DNA of 64,000 bases. Origin: Hemileia vastatrix. Lineage: Eukaryota > Basidiomycota > Pucciniomycetes > Pucciniales > Zaghouaniaceae. The translations under genes were made by a program, and so were the position numbers. Shown here piece after piece: positions 44,091 through 57,363 of the stretch (positions within the stretch are counted from its first letter, which is position 1; every line of letters starts with the position of its first letter). The stretch is from NCBI GenBank assembly GCA_030280995.1, contig JASXTE010000008.1, positions 20,821,693-20,885,692 of the forward strand, written 5' to 3'. The notes under the pieces were generated by a model. It searched no databases. It had not been told where the DNA came from and worked only from the letters and a program-made list of their open reading frames with translations.

Positions 44091-46713
44091 GTCTGGCTTT
44101 AAATCTGGATAAATTTCCATTACTTTCCATTTTATTTTAAAATACCCACACTGAACCAAGCAATGATCTTCCATCAGGAATGGGGACAGAATGCCAAACT
44201 TGATGTTTTTTGATAGAATTAAGCTCTGAATCAATGGCTTCTTTCGATTTGGAAGACTCTGGTCCTGAAGTTGCTTGGGGGTAACATTTGGAAACATCTC
44301 CAAAATCAACAATCATGTTGCATTGATTCCAAAGACAACGGAAGAGTTCAGGTAAGATGTTTTGAGTATTTATACTGCTATCAATATTTTTAGGAGGTGG
44401 TAGAATTTCAGGTGCCCATCTTTAATGTTTGTTCTCAATAGATGGAGGAAAAGATTTCATTGGTGTACCCGTTTCAATGATGGCGTTAACATTTTCAGTT
44501 GATTGATTACTAGCAGTAATTATAGGGTTGGAAGAAATGATTGGAATGTCCGGGAAAGGAATGATGGAGGAAGCTTTTTCAATGAGTTGAAAGCCAAAGT
44601 AAAAGAGTCAACACAAAATTTAACATCATGGGTAATGATAAAGCAGTCCAATGTTGGAGAATATATTTTATAATTGTGGTGACCCTTGGCATAACCAATA
44701 AAATTTCCTCTTTTGCCTGTAGGGGAAAATTTGGAAACACGTCTAAATTTTGGCACATTATATATAATGTGACAACCAAAAACATGGAGCTTACCATATG
44801 AAATTAAGACTTTTGGCTTCCATAATTCCATTGGCATTTTATTGTTGATGGAAGTTGAATTTAATAAGTATTTGGCAGTACTAATTGCTTCTGCCCACCA
44901 AATCCCATCAAGTCCACAGGTAACTAACATGGCACAAGCTTTTTCAACCAGGTTCCTGTTTCCTCTTTCAGAAAATGGGTTCTGTTGTGGGATGTAGGGT
45001 GCGGTAGTGAGATGTTCAATACCTTTCTCCGTGTAAAAGTTGTTGAAGGCATTATTGACAAACTTTCCTCCATTATTGGAGACCACAGTTTTAATTTTTC
45101 TGTCACATTTGTTTTCAGCAAAAGTAAGGTAAGATTTGAATAGGTTGAACGTATTGGATTTTAGATTTAGGAAAAAGATGGTCCTGAACCTGGAATAAAC
45201 ATTAACAATTTGTAGGAAATATTTGTTTCCCCCTTTTGATGCAGGTGAGATCGGACCACACAAATCCATATGGATCATATCAAGCGGTTGACTGGGGATT
45301 GGAAAAGATCTAGAAAAAGTAAGTCTATTAGACTTTGACAAGAGACATGGTGTACAGATAACTTGAGATAAATTTTTATCAGGGAACATAAGTTTTCAAC
45401 TGAGTTTTTAGGATGACTGATTGCATTGTGAAGATTTAAAAGAGTGTTTGAAGAAGTGATTGAAAAGATGGAGTTTTCCTTATTTAAGGGAACTGAGAGT
45501 ACGTCTTCTTCTAATGAACACTTGAAAATTGGTTTATTATTTTCATCCAACACATTGGCATGTAAACCACAGCCTTTAATTGTATATTTTTTCTTAAGGA
45601 ACCAAGCAGCAGATATGAGTGTGGATTGGACTTCTGGAACAAACAAGGAATTAGGGACAGCAAAAATTTTATTGTTTATTTTAAAACTGGCTTTTCCAAT
45701 ACCACTAGCTTTGATTATAGAACCATTGAATGTGAGAAGAGTTTTGGAAGTAGTGATAAGGTTATTGAAGAAATCTTTATCATTAAAAATTGAAAATGAA
45801 GCCCTGCTATCTAGTATGGCTAAGGTGTGCCAATCATTACTTTTTTGGACGGTTAGAGATTTTCCTTCTTGTTCTTTCTTTCTTCAATAATAATCATCAC
45901 GTTTCTCTGGATGTAATTGAAAGAAATTTTCTTCAGAGTGAGGTGCAGTCGGGTTGTGTTTGCCATTGGTACACATAGTTTTGCCTTTAACGTTAAAAGC
46001 TAAACTAGATTTAGGATTATCAGCTTTTCTTGTTTGGAGTACTTTTGAAGTTCAAATAAGACTTCCTGAATTGTAGGATTTTTCTTTGTGACCTTGACAT
46101 TAGTGAAAATAAGGCTGGAGAAATTTTGGAAGGTTTCAGGAATGACATGAAGAATATAAAACTCAATGATAGTTTTAAGGACTTTGCCTTAAAATAGAGT
46201 TGGAGAGACTTCCTTAAGAAGTTTAAGGGTGGAGCAAAAATCTTTGATGGAGGTGTGAATGTCTGTTACTTAGAATTGGACATTAAAAAGGTCTGCAATT
46301 ATACTTGCACAATTTTCAGCAGACATAGAGGCATAGTAATCCCTAATGCTTTCCCAAAGATCAGCAGGTTTGAATTTATCATTATTGGGAACAAATTGTG
46401 TATGATTATTGGCATCAAGGAACATTCACAAAATCATTTCTGTTTGTTTCTTTTTGAAAATAAAAATTTCAAGAGCAGTGGCATCCGTAGGAGCAAGAGT
46501 AGTTTTGAGTAAAAACTTATCCAGGTTGCGTATTTCTAGGGCATAATACATTTGGTTCTTCCACGTGGCATAGTTTTTGTTAGTTAATATTTCAACTCCT
46601 TTGATTTCATAAAAATGAGAATCTATATTAGTCAAGATAGAACTAGAGTCAGGTACAGTAGTGATGGTAGATTCAAATGAGGATTCGGAGCTATCAATTA
46701 GTGATGAAGCCAC
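44091..46713 (-). pseudogene. Copia G gag, protease, integrase and RT start
   Basis: Gag starts at 46713, where the start codon position is now GTG; it has KGVEILTNKNYATWKNQMYYAL and is homologous to copia C Gag. Integrase 44520-45389 has HMDLCGPISPASKG, then VSNNGGKFVNN where DNGGEF is usual: Asp to Asn and Glu to Lys, both G-to-A changes. The Glu motif PFSERGNRN is intact. 44073-44312 carries the RT entry and is cut at 44090 by chromovirus B. Several stops and shifts. Confidence 0.78.
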
Positions 46714-46734
46714 AATGGATTAGTTAAAATGACA

Positions 46735-46748
46735 CTGGGCCCATAACC
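46735..46748 (-). other. Primer-binding site of copia G
   Basis: The minus strand reads GGTTATGGGCCCAG, identical to copia C and complementary to the initiator tRNA-Met anticodon arm. Confidence 0.8.
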
Positions 46749-46751
46749 TTT

Positions 46752-47101
46752 TGATCTGAACCAAAGTAAAAATAAGAGTCAATTAATAAAGCTTTAGACT
46801 AAAGTCTAAGATACAAACAAAGCAGCTCTGAATGAGGGAAACTGATAATAACAAAAAAATAAATAAAGATAAGTAAAAGATGAAAAAGGGAAAGAAAAAA
46901 AAGTGCAATACAAGGAGATGCAGAAAAAGTAACAAGAAGCAGCTCCTTTTATTTTACAGATACAACAAATTAATAGCTCATCCTTCACATACCAAAATGA
47001 ATGAGGAAATGAATAAATAATAAAGTAGACACATGGATGTTGATAATTATGACTAAACTAACTATCTATGTGAATATAACAATTAATATCTTATTCTAAC
47101 A
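46752..47101 (-). repeat. 5' LTR of copia G (350 bp)
   Basis: On the minus strand it starts TGTTAGAATAAGATATTAA and ends TTCAGATCA. It matches the 3' LTR at 38947-39293. Confidence 0.88.
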
Positions 47102-47920
47102 GTTCTTGTACTCTTGGAAATTGCACAAATTTTACAGTTGAGTGATCCAGGTGGACTTGACAAAGGAAGACCAGAGCCTAAAGATTGACAGATGACTTGT
47201 TTGACAATTTTTTCACTTCATGACCTAGTTGCTGGTGCCAATCCATATGGGAATCTTTCATGGAAGGTGGACAATTAATAACTGCATTTTTTTCAATGTT
47301 TGAAAAAATAAGGGGAGCAAGAAAGAATTAGAAGAGGGAGAAGAATATCCAGCCACACATTCACCACCTGAAGTTACACCAACAGTAATAAACTTGTTAT
47401 ATGGTTCTTCAATATCAAAACTTTAAATAAATTCTTCCAGAAAAAAATCCTTAGATTCCTCCAGTTTTGAATTGATCCAATCAACAAATTTTTTGAGTTT
47501 CTCTATTTTTGCAGCTGAAATGTGGGATAAATGGATGTAGTTGAATTCCTCAAGTAAGTAGTGGTAAAATTGATATGGTGTCCTATCTGTGTAAATATTG
47601 AGTTTGAGTTCTGAAGTGAGCATTTGATAAATGATGTTGAATGTCATAAGTTCAGATTCTTTATCAGCCGGAATTCTTTGATTGGAAGCATAGCCAATGG
47701 TACCACCAATGCCTTTGACTAATGCCAAGGTGCTTTTGTGCCAAACCTCCCAATTTTCTAAGTCTTTTTTGAGATTAAAAATGTTTTCAGTAAGATAAAA
47801 AACTAATTTCATTGAATCTAGATGTTTCTTCATAAACAAAAGACTATTTACACATTGAGTGGACTAGGCAGATTCATAGGAGGGAGCCAATGAGGCATTG
47901 GATGACAAAGACAAAGGCAT
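47102..47920 (-). pseudogene. Copia F gag and pre-integrase remnant
   Basis: The frame starts near 47920 (MPLSLSSNASLAPSYES); the long piece 47423-47839 gives a helical Gag (ENWEVWHKSTLALVKGI). Only about 320 nt remain before the integrase junction. They include a C-x2-C-like ICAISK segment but no DSGA protease, so a deletion is likely. Confidence 0.65.
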
Positions 47921-48311
47921 GATGTCACAATGATGAGTATAAGAAAGGAGATTGGGAGGAAAGGATTCCAAGACAGAGAGAGGTATTCTAAGACAGGGGG
48001 AGAGGTTTTAAGGGAGAGGGACAGTTTACAAGGTAAGAAAGGGGTTTCCAAGAAAGGGAGAGAAATTCCAAAAGAGAGGGAGGATTTCTGAAAGAATGAG
48101 AGGGTTTATTAGGGGCAGGGGGACAGGTTAAGAGAGAGAGGAGTGTTCAGAAATGAGTTTTGTGAGTTAGATATGTTAGGAAGTTTAAATTTTACCAGTG
48201 CTTAGGAGTAAGTCTTTTCAGACTACACTGGGGGTCTTTCTGATACTCACACTGCTCTTTTGCTAATGTAGTGGAGTCTTGGGTCACTGATAGCTACTTA
48301 CACCAATGCAG
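47921..48311 (-). repeat. Copia F leader with degenerate GA-rich repeats
   Basis: On the plus strand 47940-48140 is a chain of units like GGGAGAGGTTTTAAGG and GGAGGATTTCTGAAAG at roughly 20-30 bp intervals. It is strongly purine-rich on the plus strand (pyrimidine-rich in the element's RNA). Confidence 0.55.
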
Positions 48312-48325
48312 GACAGCCCATAGCC
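48312..48325 (-). other. Primer-binding site of copia F
   Basis: The minus strand reads GGCTATGGGCTGTC beside the LTR. It differs from the initiator tRNA-Met anticodon-arm complement at a few bases, in keeping with age. Confidence 0.6.
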
Positions 48326-48422
48326 TGTTGCACAGTATCAGCCAACTGTTCTCTGTAAAGAACCTGAGAACAAGAGGTACCTCTGCAACAGTATATCTAC
48401 AATAATGACCAAGTACATTACA
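48326..48422 (-). repeat. 5' LTR of copia F (97 bp)
   Basis: On the minus strand it starts TGTAATGTACTTGGTC and ends GTGCAACA. The target duplication TCTAT follows at 48423-48427. Confidence 0.88.
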
Positions 48423-48427
48423 TCTAT

Positions 48428-51400
48428 CTTGCTTGATTTATTTTTGATCCATTTAAAATCAAATAAAGATAAAACATTATGAGTTAAATTTTAAGAATTT
48501 GTTGTGGAATCTCCACTCTGGCCATCTCCTGAGACAATTTAACAGACTGACATACTTAATCTCCTCTCCTTATCCAAAATCCTAGCTGGCACATATTTGT
48601 ATAATACAAACAATGCAATTCTTAATGATGAAATAGACAGAAGGACTTTCAGTAATATTCACTGAGGTAAAAAATGATAACCAGTTCTCTAGTGGATTTA
48701 TTGAAACCCAACAGAGATTTGAGACAAAAAATAGACTAAAATGTGAGTAAAATAAGTAGTAGTTAGGTTTCAAAAAGATGTTTAAAAAGGGAGGGAATCT
48801 ACACTTGTGGTATGCATATTTTAATACCCACTTAAACACTTGTTTTATTAAAAGCATCTCCCCTTTTAGAAGTAGCTTTTTATTGGTTATATGCATGTTA
48901 CACTTCAACAAATATTTGTTTTTTTCTTGGGGTTAAACAGTGGCTTAACAATTACACAACAATTGTTTTTAGCACTTAAAGCTCTTAATGGGTATTAAGT
49001 GCAAAAAGAAATTTTTTGGTAATTTTTGCCCCACATGGAGAAACAAATGTGTCTTAGTGTTACTTGCATAAATGTATACAAATTTTTATTATTTATTTAT
49101 ACTATGCAGTAGATTTACCTGCTTGTAACATCTACACAATATTCATTCTTAAAATCCCAATTAAATTTTTATTTTATAACTTTGTCATTCCACTCAACAT
49201 TTATGATGAGCTGCTTGAGATAGAGGGAGAATAATACATGATTTGTAGTAGAACTAAAAACTACATGGAAAAAAGTGTAGCAAACTGTTTTGAAACAAAC
49301 AGACTGAGGCATGCTTCAGCACAGGCCTTCCTACTTTCAAAAATTAAAATGGCCAAGGACAGCGACTTGTGGCCTGTGAAAAAGAATGATTTTGTTATAT
49401 TTTAATTCCCTTTCTTTGAGCCTATTTATTTTCTTCCTTTTGTCTTTTTTTTTATTAAAATGTTATTTTTTCAAAAAATATCATAATTATAACACCCATT
49501 GAGATTTTAGTTTAAATCTGAGCAGGATGGTTTTAATTAATCCAGGTGAGTTCTTTCATTTTGTATCAAAAAATAACAATGGGTATATTTTCACTCTCTC
49601 CTCCCTCCCCCACCACCCACTACTACCTTTCTACCACCTCATGACCACCTTCACCCACACCACACATCCTTCTTACCACCTCTTCCACCACTAACTGAAC
49701 CAACAAAACCACCCACCACTACCCAACATCAACCACAACCACCTTACTATTACCTCACCTCCACCCACCAGCACATCACTACCACCAGATATATATATAT
49801 ATGTGCGTGTGCATGTATTATAATAAAGTGAACTCTAGGTTTTTATTTATATATACAAGCCTGTTACCCATGTGCAAGCAGAAAAAATACAGGCTCAGGT
49901 TTACTTCACCTAGGATCTGACTAGCTATCCTGTATCAACCAGGTAGATTGACAAAAGAAAAATAAATTTAGTGTGTCTGTATGATTTTAAGATGCATATA
50001 TATGTATGTTAAAAAGAAGAAGGAATACCTTATTTGGTGATCTGGAACTCATGAATTGATCTCTATTCATAATAAAAAATGATGAAGTGTAAATGCTAAA
50101 AACTGAGAGAGAGACAAAATAAAATGATAAAAATTGAGCAGAAAAAATTCAAAGGGGTGTGCAGAGAGCTTAGAACTGTCAAAATACACATATAGCTGTA
50201 GAAGCCCATTGTGATATGTTCTTTGTGATTTTAAAGGCCAGTTTTTGGCTTGAAATTTGTTGTAGAACAACAGCCTGTGTCACCACTTTCCCACATAGTG
50301 GAAGGATTACTGCAAGTGGAGAGGAGAGGTTTTAGAGGACTCAGAAAGCCTTGTGGGTTGATGAGAAAAACTGTGTGATAAATAGAGAGTTAGTGATGGA
50401 TAGTCACTAGCCAGTAATAAAAATAATTCATAAACTCAAATGATCATGAATATCAGTTATTAGTGGAGGGGCTTAGAGAACAGAGTTATGAATATCAACT
50501 CAAAATTCATTGATTTTTTGCATACCAAACAACCTTACAGACATGGGGGAAGATGTTCTAAGTCCCTTTATTCAGTCATAAACTCAGAAACCGTTTAGAA
50601 CCACATTTTTATGTTACTGAGGCCTACTTCATATTAATAAATATTTCATAAAATACAAAAGAAATGAGGGGAGGACTTGAATGTAAATACCCATATTTTA
50701 TCCTAGTCACCAGGAAAAATCATGGAGGGGCCTGCATGCAAGTCCAAAATGAGGGTTTTTTACTTTGACAAGAATTCATCCAGAAAATTATCCACATTTG
50801 AACAAAACTCAGTTTGTAGTTTTTTATTTATCTACCAGTGAAGTTCTTTTACTTTATAGCTACTTAATCTGTTCATAAAACATCACTATTATTCATATTG
50901 AAAAAGTTTTACCTTATTCATGAGTCTCACTTACCAAATTTCTATAACAATTTTATATTAAGATATCACATTTCATCATTTACTAAATTTTCACTCTTTT
51001 TAATTCTCACTTTACCATTTTAACTTTACAATCATATAACACAAATAATCATTCGCTAAAAATTTACTTTTCTTAGTTGTCATTTTTTCATCAAAATTTT
51101 ACACTCACAGAAAAAATTTGATCATTTGATAGCTGTTTTCTCATCAAATTTGACACTTTTATAGCTCAATTTTATACTCAATTATCATAAGTCATCATCT
51201 ACTAAAATTTGGATCATCTCACTTTACCTTTTTCCATAAACATTCTTTTCTCAAATATCACATTTTATTGATTGATAGCTTTTTTCTCATCTCAAAACTA
51301 TCATAGATAAGTCAGGGATGGAAAACTGCTAGCAGGTACCATATTTGTTTCTGCTTATTGGTAATTTCTATGGGGTTTTCCTTCTCCTGTAATATTTCAA

Positions 51401-51559
51401 TGTCAAAATAAGTGATCTGGTACATCAAGTTTAAACTAAAAGTGAATCATACCTACAAAAATTGATATATGAAGTAAAATTATTCAGGTGAGAATTTTCA
51501 ATTCCAGAAGTGAAAAATAACTGATAATTTTTGAAATATGTAGAAAATTTTTTTCAATT
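48428..51559. other. AT-rich region with low-complexity tract, no supported gene
   Basis: It contains a C/ACC-rich stretch (about 49600-49790) and a segment at 50050-50300 that recurs at 55030-55275. At 50880-51300 there is a loose repetition of TCATCA/TTTACTAAATTTT words. No ORF shows a domain. Confidence 0.5.
50050..50300 (+). repeat. Dispersed repeat, copy 1
   Basis: It contains GGCCAGTTTTTGGCTTGA (50238) followed by ACAGCCTG...CACC...CCCACATAGTG. The same order occurs at 55030-55275, about 5 kb downstream in the same orientation. Both copies follow an ACC-rich tract. Confidence 0.6.
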
Positions 51560-51569
51560 AAAATACATG

Positions 51570-52193
51570 TTACTGAGAACTGGATGGAATTGACTAAGAA
51601 AAGGCTCAGAATTAACTGTGAAATGGCTTTTTAGTGGCTGAGAAATGTTTTAGTAGTGACTTAGCACTGGCTTAGAGGTTACAGGGAGCTGGCTCCTCAG
51701 TGACTGAGCCCTGGTTCAGTGAATGAGAATTCAGCAAAAAATATGGGAGGTGGAATTTCTAGAAATTCAACAACCTTTAGCCCTAACTAACCCAGAAATA
51801 GAAAACACACTGGTGTATTGATAAATTTATCTAATAATAAATGTGAATATTTAATGAGCTTAAATTGAAGGCAAATTGATATTCAGTTGAAGCTTAGTAA
51901 TTTTTAACCTTAAATCTTTTCTCAGCCATTTCTGAGTTAAATCTCAGTCATTTTTGAGTGAATTCTTAGTTGGTTCTGAGCCAATTCTTAATAATTTCTG
52001 AGCTAATTCTTCTTCATTTATCTGTAATTTATCAGTCGTTTCCAAGCCAATTCATGGTAAATTTTGGTTGAAAGTCAATAAGTTTTTATCAGGTGTTCAT
52101 GTAGCCTAGTGTTAAAGGTCAGTCATAGCTCCATAATACTTCAGTCTGAGTTTCATCTCACTTAAACTTTTAGACATTCTAACAATTCCTCCC
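51570..52193 (-). repeat. Motif-rich LTR-like sequence with polypurine tract
   Basis: Dense degenerate CTGAG/CTCAG words occur in both orientations (51600-52170). On the minus strand a purine tract (complement of 52185-52193) is followed by TGTTAGAATGTC at 52184, as expected for the start of a 3' LTR. It resembles the structure at 780-922. No pol was found beside it. Confidence 0.4.
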
Positions 52194-54180
52194 AACAATT
52201 CTAATATGATTAGAACAGGAATGACTAAGAAATGACTCAGAAGTGACTGAAATTTGGATCAGTAGTGACAAAGTAAAAAATTAGAATTAACACCTACTTA
52301 GTTACAATTGAGTCTTAATTTTTCTTTAAGTTTACTTCCTAAAATATTCACCTTTACTCTTCAATTGCTTCTTTATTACCTTAAATATAATTTAATTTTT
52401 AGTTTATTAGGCTTTATGTTTTCTGACTCACTAATAATTCAACCTCCTTTTTTTGAGATGATTCATGCTTTTCTCAACCCATATATACTAGATTTCTCAA
52501 ATCAAATGATCACAGATAGTTTTGAATCTCTAAATTGCTATATATTATTCATAAAGTAATAATAATATTATCAGGGATGATTCTATTGATATAATAAATT
52601 GTTCAACTCAGTTTCATGAACAATAATACCAATTAATGTTTAATATTCTATGCTATTTATGTTTCATGACTTGAGTTTTAATAATGATAATATATAATGG
52701 AGGAAGAATATAATATGCAGATTTTTTCAAACTATTTAAAAACTTAAAGAGATGTAGGAACCTCCTGGTGGATATATTTTTTAAATTATAAAAAAATTAA
52801 TAAAATTTAATTTAGTTTCCATAAACTTAAAAATTTTCAAGAAAATTAAACTGAGCCAGCTTCATACAGCTCATTTATCATCCAGGTTTTTTTATTTTCC
52901 TTTGTACAAGAGTTAAAAGAGTAAGCTCAGGCTCAAGTGTGTATAAGAAAAATCTTATTACCTATCTAAAAAAACAGAAAAAAGATGTTTTTATCAAGTT
53001 GTGTTTGTCTTCCCATGTTGAGAACATTAATGTAAAGTTATATTTGGGTTAGACTTGAAAATTAAAAATTAATAGGGCTACTTTATAGAAAACTTTAAAT
53101 CTATTAAAATAGATAGGATGAATAAATTTATCACAGAAAATAAATTATCTTTAATCACAAAAAATCACCCTGAGAATGCTATCAGGTGCCAATCCCTTGA
53201 TACATTTGTGACTCAAGAGTATCTCAGATTTGATAGAATGGAAGCTGGAATACTCTATGTTCATTGTGAAGTCTTCTCAGAATAATAATAGCAGAGATAA
53301 AACTGAATCAAATCAAAGATAGGGAAAAGAGCCTTATATCAGATCCTCAAATTTATTTTCTGGTGTTTCATTGAGAAAATGATTAATTTACTTAAAATTA
53401 TCCGTCTAGCTTCCTGAGTGAGGCAATATTTTATGCATGGAATATTCAAAAATATTTATTCTAAAAATTTATTTTCCAATTAATTTGAAAAAATAAAATT
53501 AAATATATTTTCATAATTTTTTATTCAAAATAATCAAGTCAGTCTTAAGGGCCAGATTATTCATGGTCTCAAAACTTTATTTTTTTCAAGGCATAAGGAT
53601 AATTTTCCAATTACAATAAAATGAAAGGATAAAAGTAATCTGTGTTATGTTAACACTATGCAGAAAAATAGTTTTTCAATCTGACCTGCAACAAATAAAC
53701 TAAGGTATGGTGCATCACAAAACTTGCAACATTTAAGCCTTAAAATGTACCAATTATTCTTTTTGTGCCTGGAAAATGCAAGCACTGTTGCCGCAAACTT
53801 CAATCCCCTTCTTATAATCTTTTCCCACTGCTCCCATTCATTTCCATTTCTCTAAATGTTTCACTTTTTACTACCTTACGTCCTCCTCTCCCCATCCCTT
53901 ACCTCTAATTTTGCCTGATTCTCTTCCCTTACAGCTAAATCACAAATTCTCCTTGTATTTTTTATAAAAAAAATTCAAAGTTACTCTCATAAAAATGATT
54001 TTACTATTGAAAATGGACTCCCCCCAACTCATCTCTAACACTTAAGTATAGAAAAATCATTTTTTTGAGTGTAAATGTGATTTTTTTGTCAAAATTTCAA
54101 CAAGTACTTCTGATTTGGCTGTATCTTAACTTCCATCCCTCTTTGTTCCATTCTTTTTTTACATCGTACATTTTTTTGTT
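52194..54180. other. AT-rich region, nothing recognised
   Basis: No domain-bearing ORF, RNA gene or clear repeat. An 83-aa hydrophobic ORF at 52308-52559 is probably chance. Confidence 0.45.
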
Positions 54181-54239
54181 TCACATACCACAACTTCCTC
54201 ACTTTCTCTTCAAACAACTTAAGTAACCCTCTTTATCCC

Positions 54240-54560
54240 CTCTTCTTTCTTTTTCTACCCATTGCCTCATCGCCACTAAATTTATCATTGACTAACTACC
54301 ACCACCTCACTCATCAACTCATAACCACCACCTTTCTAACCACCTCATGATCACCACCTGACCTACCACCCCACCACCCCATCATCACCACCACTATCAT
54401 TCTCATTTCCTTACCACCACCACTTCACTCATCAACTCATCACCACCACCTTTCTCATCACCTCATGCTCACCACCTGACTTACCAATCCTCCACCCCAT
54501 CATCACCCTGTGGCTTGCCACCTCAGCACCTCACTCACCACCCCACCACAATCTCCCTCA
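54240..54560 (+). repeat. ACC/CACC-rich low-complexity tract
   Basis: Imperfect repeats such as ACTCATCAACTCAT and ACCACCACCTTTCT occur twice about 130 bp apart. It resembles the tract at 49600-49790. Confidence 0.65.
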
Positions 54561-55029
54561 TGGCCCTTCCAACTTTCTCCAAAATTCTGAATTGATCTAA
54601 TAATTAGTGAAGTCAAAACAAATTTAAAAACTAACTATTTAGGACTCTAAATAATAAATTTAACCAGAATACAATAAATGAGCTTTTTTTCTCATTTTCA
54701 CAGTGATATCTAAGTAAAAAACTAAGTATGAAGCCATCTAACTTAAAATGTAACAAAAATTCAAAAAATTGAGCTAATTTTTTTTATAGATTGATTCCTA
54801 ACTCAAAAACTCACTATGCAACCATCTAAACAAATATATGGATAAACCAAAATAAAAAAGACTGAAATTATTTTGTCATCCATAAAGTCATTCTAAGATC
54901 AAAACTAATTATTTAGCCATTAAAATAATTAAAATAACTAAAATACTAAAAACTAGAACTTATTTTATTGACTTTCAAGTGATTCCTAAAAATAGAAATC
55001 ACTATGTAGGCTATTTTTGAGAACTGAGG

Positions 55030-55275
55030 AGACCATGGATCCTTATTAAAATTTGTGTTGTATGTGAAATAATAATTATAATAAAGGAAGGATAAGAATC
55101 AAAAAGATTCAAGCCAAATGAAGGGATGTGCAGTGAAAGTCAACACTTTTGCAAGACACATTTAGCAGTAGCAGGATACCTTAATTTGTCTTTGGTAATT
55201 TTTAAGGCCAGTTTTTGGCTTGACATTGGTTATCCCATTACAGCCTGAAGCACCAATTTCCCATGTAGTGTAAGA
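55030..55275 (+). repeat. Dispersed repeat, copy 2
   Basis: Counterpart of 50050-50300, sharing GGCCAGTTTTTGGCTTGA (55210) and the following ACAGCCTGAAGCACC...CCCATGTAGTG order. Confidence 0.6.
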
Positions 55276-57363
55276 GTTTGAAGTTCAATAATAATTTGAG
55301 CCACTCATTCATTTTTCTTGGCTGATAAAGCACTTGTGGGACATGAAGTTTCATAATGTGTCTTAAGATAAATATTGATGTATTTTCATTTTTTCAATAG
55401 ATGTTCTGTAAAATGGGGTTGAAATTAATAAGTGTATTATTGCAAAATTTCAAAAAAAAATTAATCTAATTGGTTTTTCCCTTATTTACTCAGTTAGTAT
55501 ATGTATATTTTCAATATTTAAAATTATAAGGATATTTAATTTAGAATAAAGCTATTTCTAAAATTTCACATATGTTCTGATGAAAATAAGTTAACCATAT
55601 CTAGCTGTGATACTACTATTAATAATTATTGATATGTGAGAAATTTGAACTGACTTGAATAATGGTGGTTCCATTTTTACATGTGAAAGATTGTCCCTTA
55701 GAGATCCTACAAAAAATAACCCACCTGTCCTATGCAAAGATGTGCACAAGTAACAGTAAAAGACATTACTTAAAGTCATCCAGGTTTCTTATTAAGTATC
55801 ATTCATTATGTAGGTAAAAGCCCTTACTTTGAAGATAAATTTTAATTCTTCTATTGTCTTCTTAAAAACTGTTACCTAGCATCATAAAGCCAAAATATCT
55901 ACCACAAAAAAGATCTGAGCTGGAAGCTTCCAATGTGTTTATTATTCAAGCCTCAAAAAAGATATTATAAATGTGTCTTACAAGATTTCTCAAAATTTTG
56001 AATCTGATTCAACTTCAACCTTTTTTCAAAATCAGTTTCTACAATCTCCAGAATGAATCATATACCAGAATTGCATTTACCATTTTCTGACTGGGCTCAA
56101 ATGAGAATGGTTCTGCTATAAAATAATTCAAAACAAATGTTTTATTGGGATAAATAAGTGTATGTCTTCATACAAAATTCTGAAGAATTTGTATTCCTTT
56201 CCTTCATTCATATTTTTTTAGATGGCCAAATAAAGAAGAGTCCTTCAAAACTATCAAATGATACAAGCTAAGAGATTTAAAGGGTGTATTTAATATATGG
56301 ATGTTACCATCATTTCTTTGATCCAGAACTCATGGTGGGAACCATTTTTCTGATAAAAAAATGTTTTACTGACCAATTTTCATAAATTTAATATGTAAAA
56401 CTTATGGAAAGTAGTGCAATATGGTAATATATTTCCATATAACATGTTTGTGATACTAAAAAAAAACTTATTGTATTTAAATCTGGATTTCAAGACTCTT
56501 TAAATGTCTCATCTGAGTTCCAGGAAATGAAAATTTTACATGAACCCAAAACATATTACAATAAACAGAAGTATCTGATTTCTGATTCAGCCTGTCAAAA
56601 TGGCTCCCAAAAAAAAACTGGAACCTACTATCAGGTTTTAATTACCCAATCCAATTTTTATTTGAAAGTAACTGATATTTTATTGCTCAAGAATTGGAAC
56701 TCTCATTTTTTGATTTCACAGTATTCTTGTTATAATTAAAGCTAAGAAACTACTTAATCAAATCAAAGAGAGGGATTTGCACCTGATATAAAATTAACAC
56801 ATTTACTTTATGGTAGGAAATATGTAATACCAGTTTTCTGTGGTTCATCTTTGGAAGATATCCAAAATTCAAAATTTAATTTCCAACTTCCACAAGTTTG
56901 TGTAAAAATTGAGCATGCTTTTGGAATTTTAAAAGGAAACTTTGCCATTTTTTGAGAAATTCAGGCTTAATTTCATAACAAAGCTGAAAGAAAACCAAAA
57001 ATTGAGTGGATAATAGCTTATTTTCTTTTACATAATTTACTAACAGATTGAGGGGAATTGAATGAAATATACAAGGATGAAATACTGTAAAACTTCCTTA
57101 TTTCACCAACAAATAACTTTTTAACATCCCAAAATACTTGAATATGCTGATACAATGTTTCAAATACAATTTTGTACTACACAAAAAATTTGAGACACTA
57201 AATATTATTTTAAATATTATGTTATATTATTTTACTTTTTTTTCATTTATTCTTTACCTGGCTGGGAGGGCATAAAATTTAAATAATTAATTTTTAGGAA
57301 ACATCAATAAATAATTGAGAAATTTTGCTAATTTATTTACAGAAATTTCATTACTGAGAAGGA
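55276..57363. other. AT-rich region, nothing recognised
   Basis: Only short ORFs without domains; probably decayed repeats. Confidence 0.45.

Larger units (their letters stand above)
38533..47101 (-). mobile_element. Ty1/copia element G, split by chromovirus B
   Basis: 5' LTR 46752-47101, PBS 46735-46748, gag from 46713, integrase about 44520-45389, RT (44091-44312, then 40120-40628), RNase H about 39538-39945, polypurine tract 39294-39300, and a 3' LTR region 38533-39293 enlarged by tandem units. It sits inside copia F integrase. No clean target duplication is visible, probably because the 3' LTR end was rearranged. Confidence 0.82.
30856..48422 (-). mobile_element. Ty1/copia element F with 97-bp LTRs; host of nested insertions
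   Basis: LTRs at 30856-30952 and 48326-48422 are each exactly 97 bp, TG...CA, with the target duplication TCTAT at 30851-30855 and 48423-48427. A PBS lies at 48312-48325 and a polypurine tract at 30953-30960. Inside are copia C (31212-36147) and copia G (38533-47101). F itself is reduced: gag is followed by only about 320 nt before integrase, so the zinc-knuckle/protease region appears deleted. The LTRs differ at roughly a dozen positions, so it is old. Confidence 0.88.
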
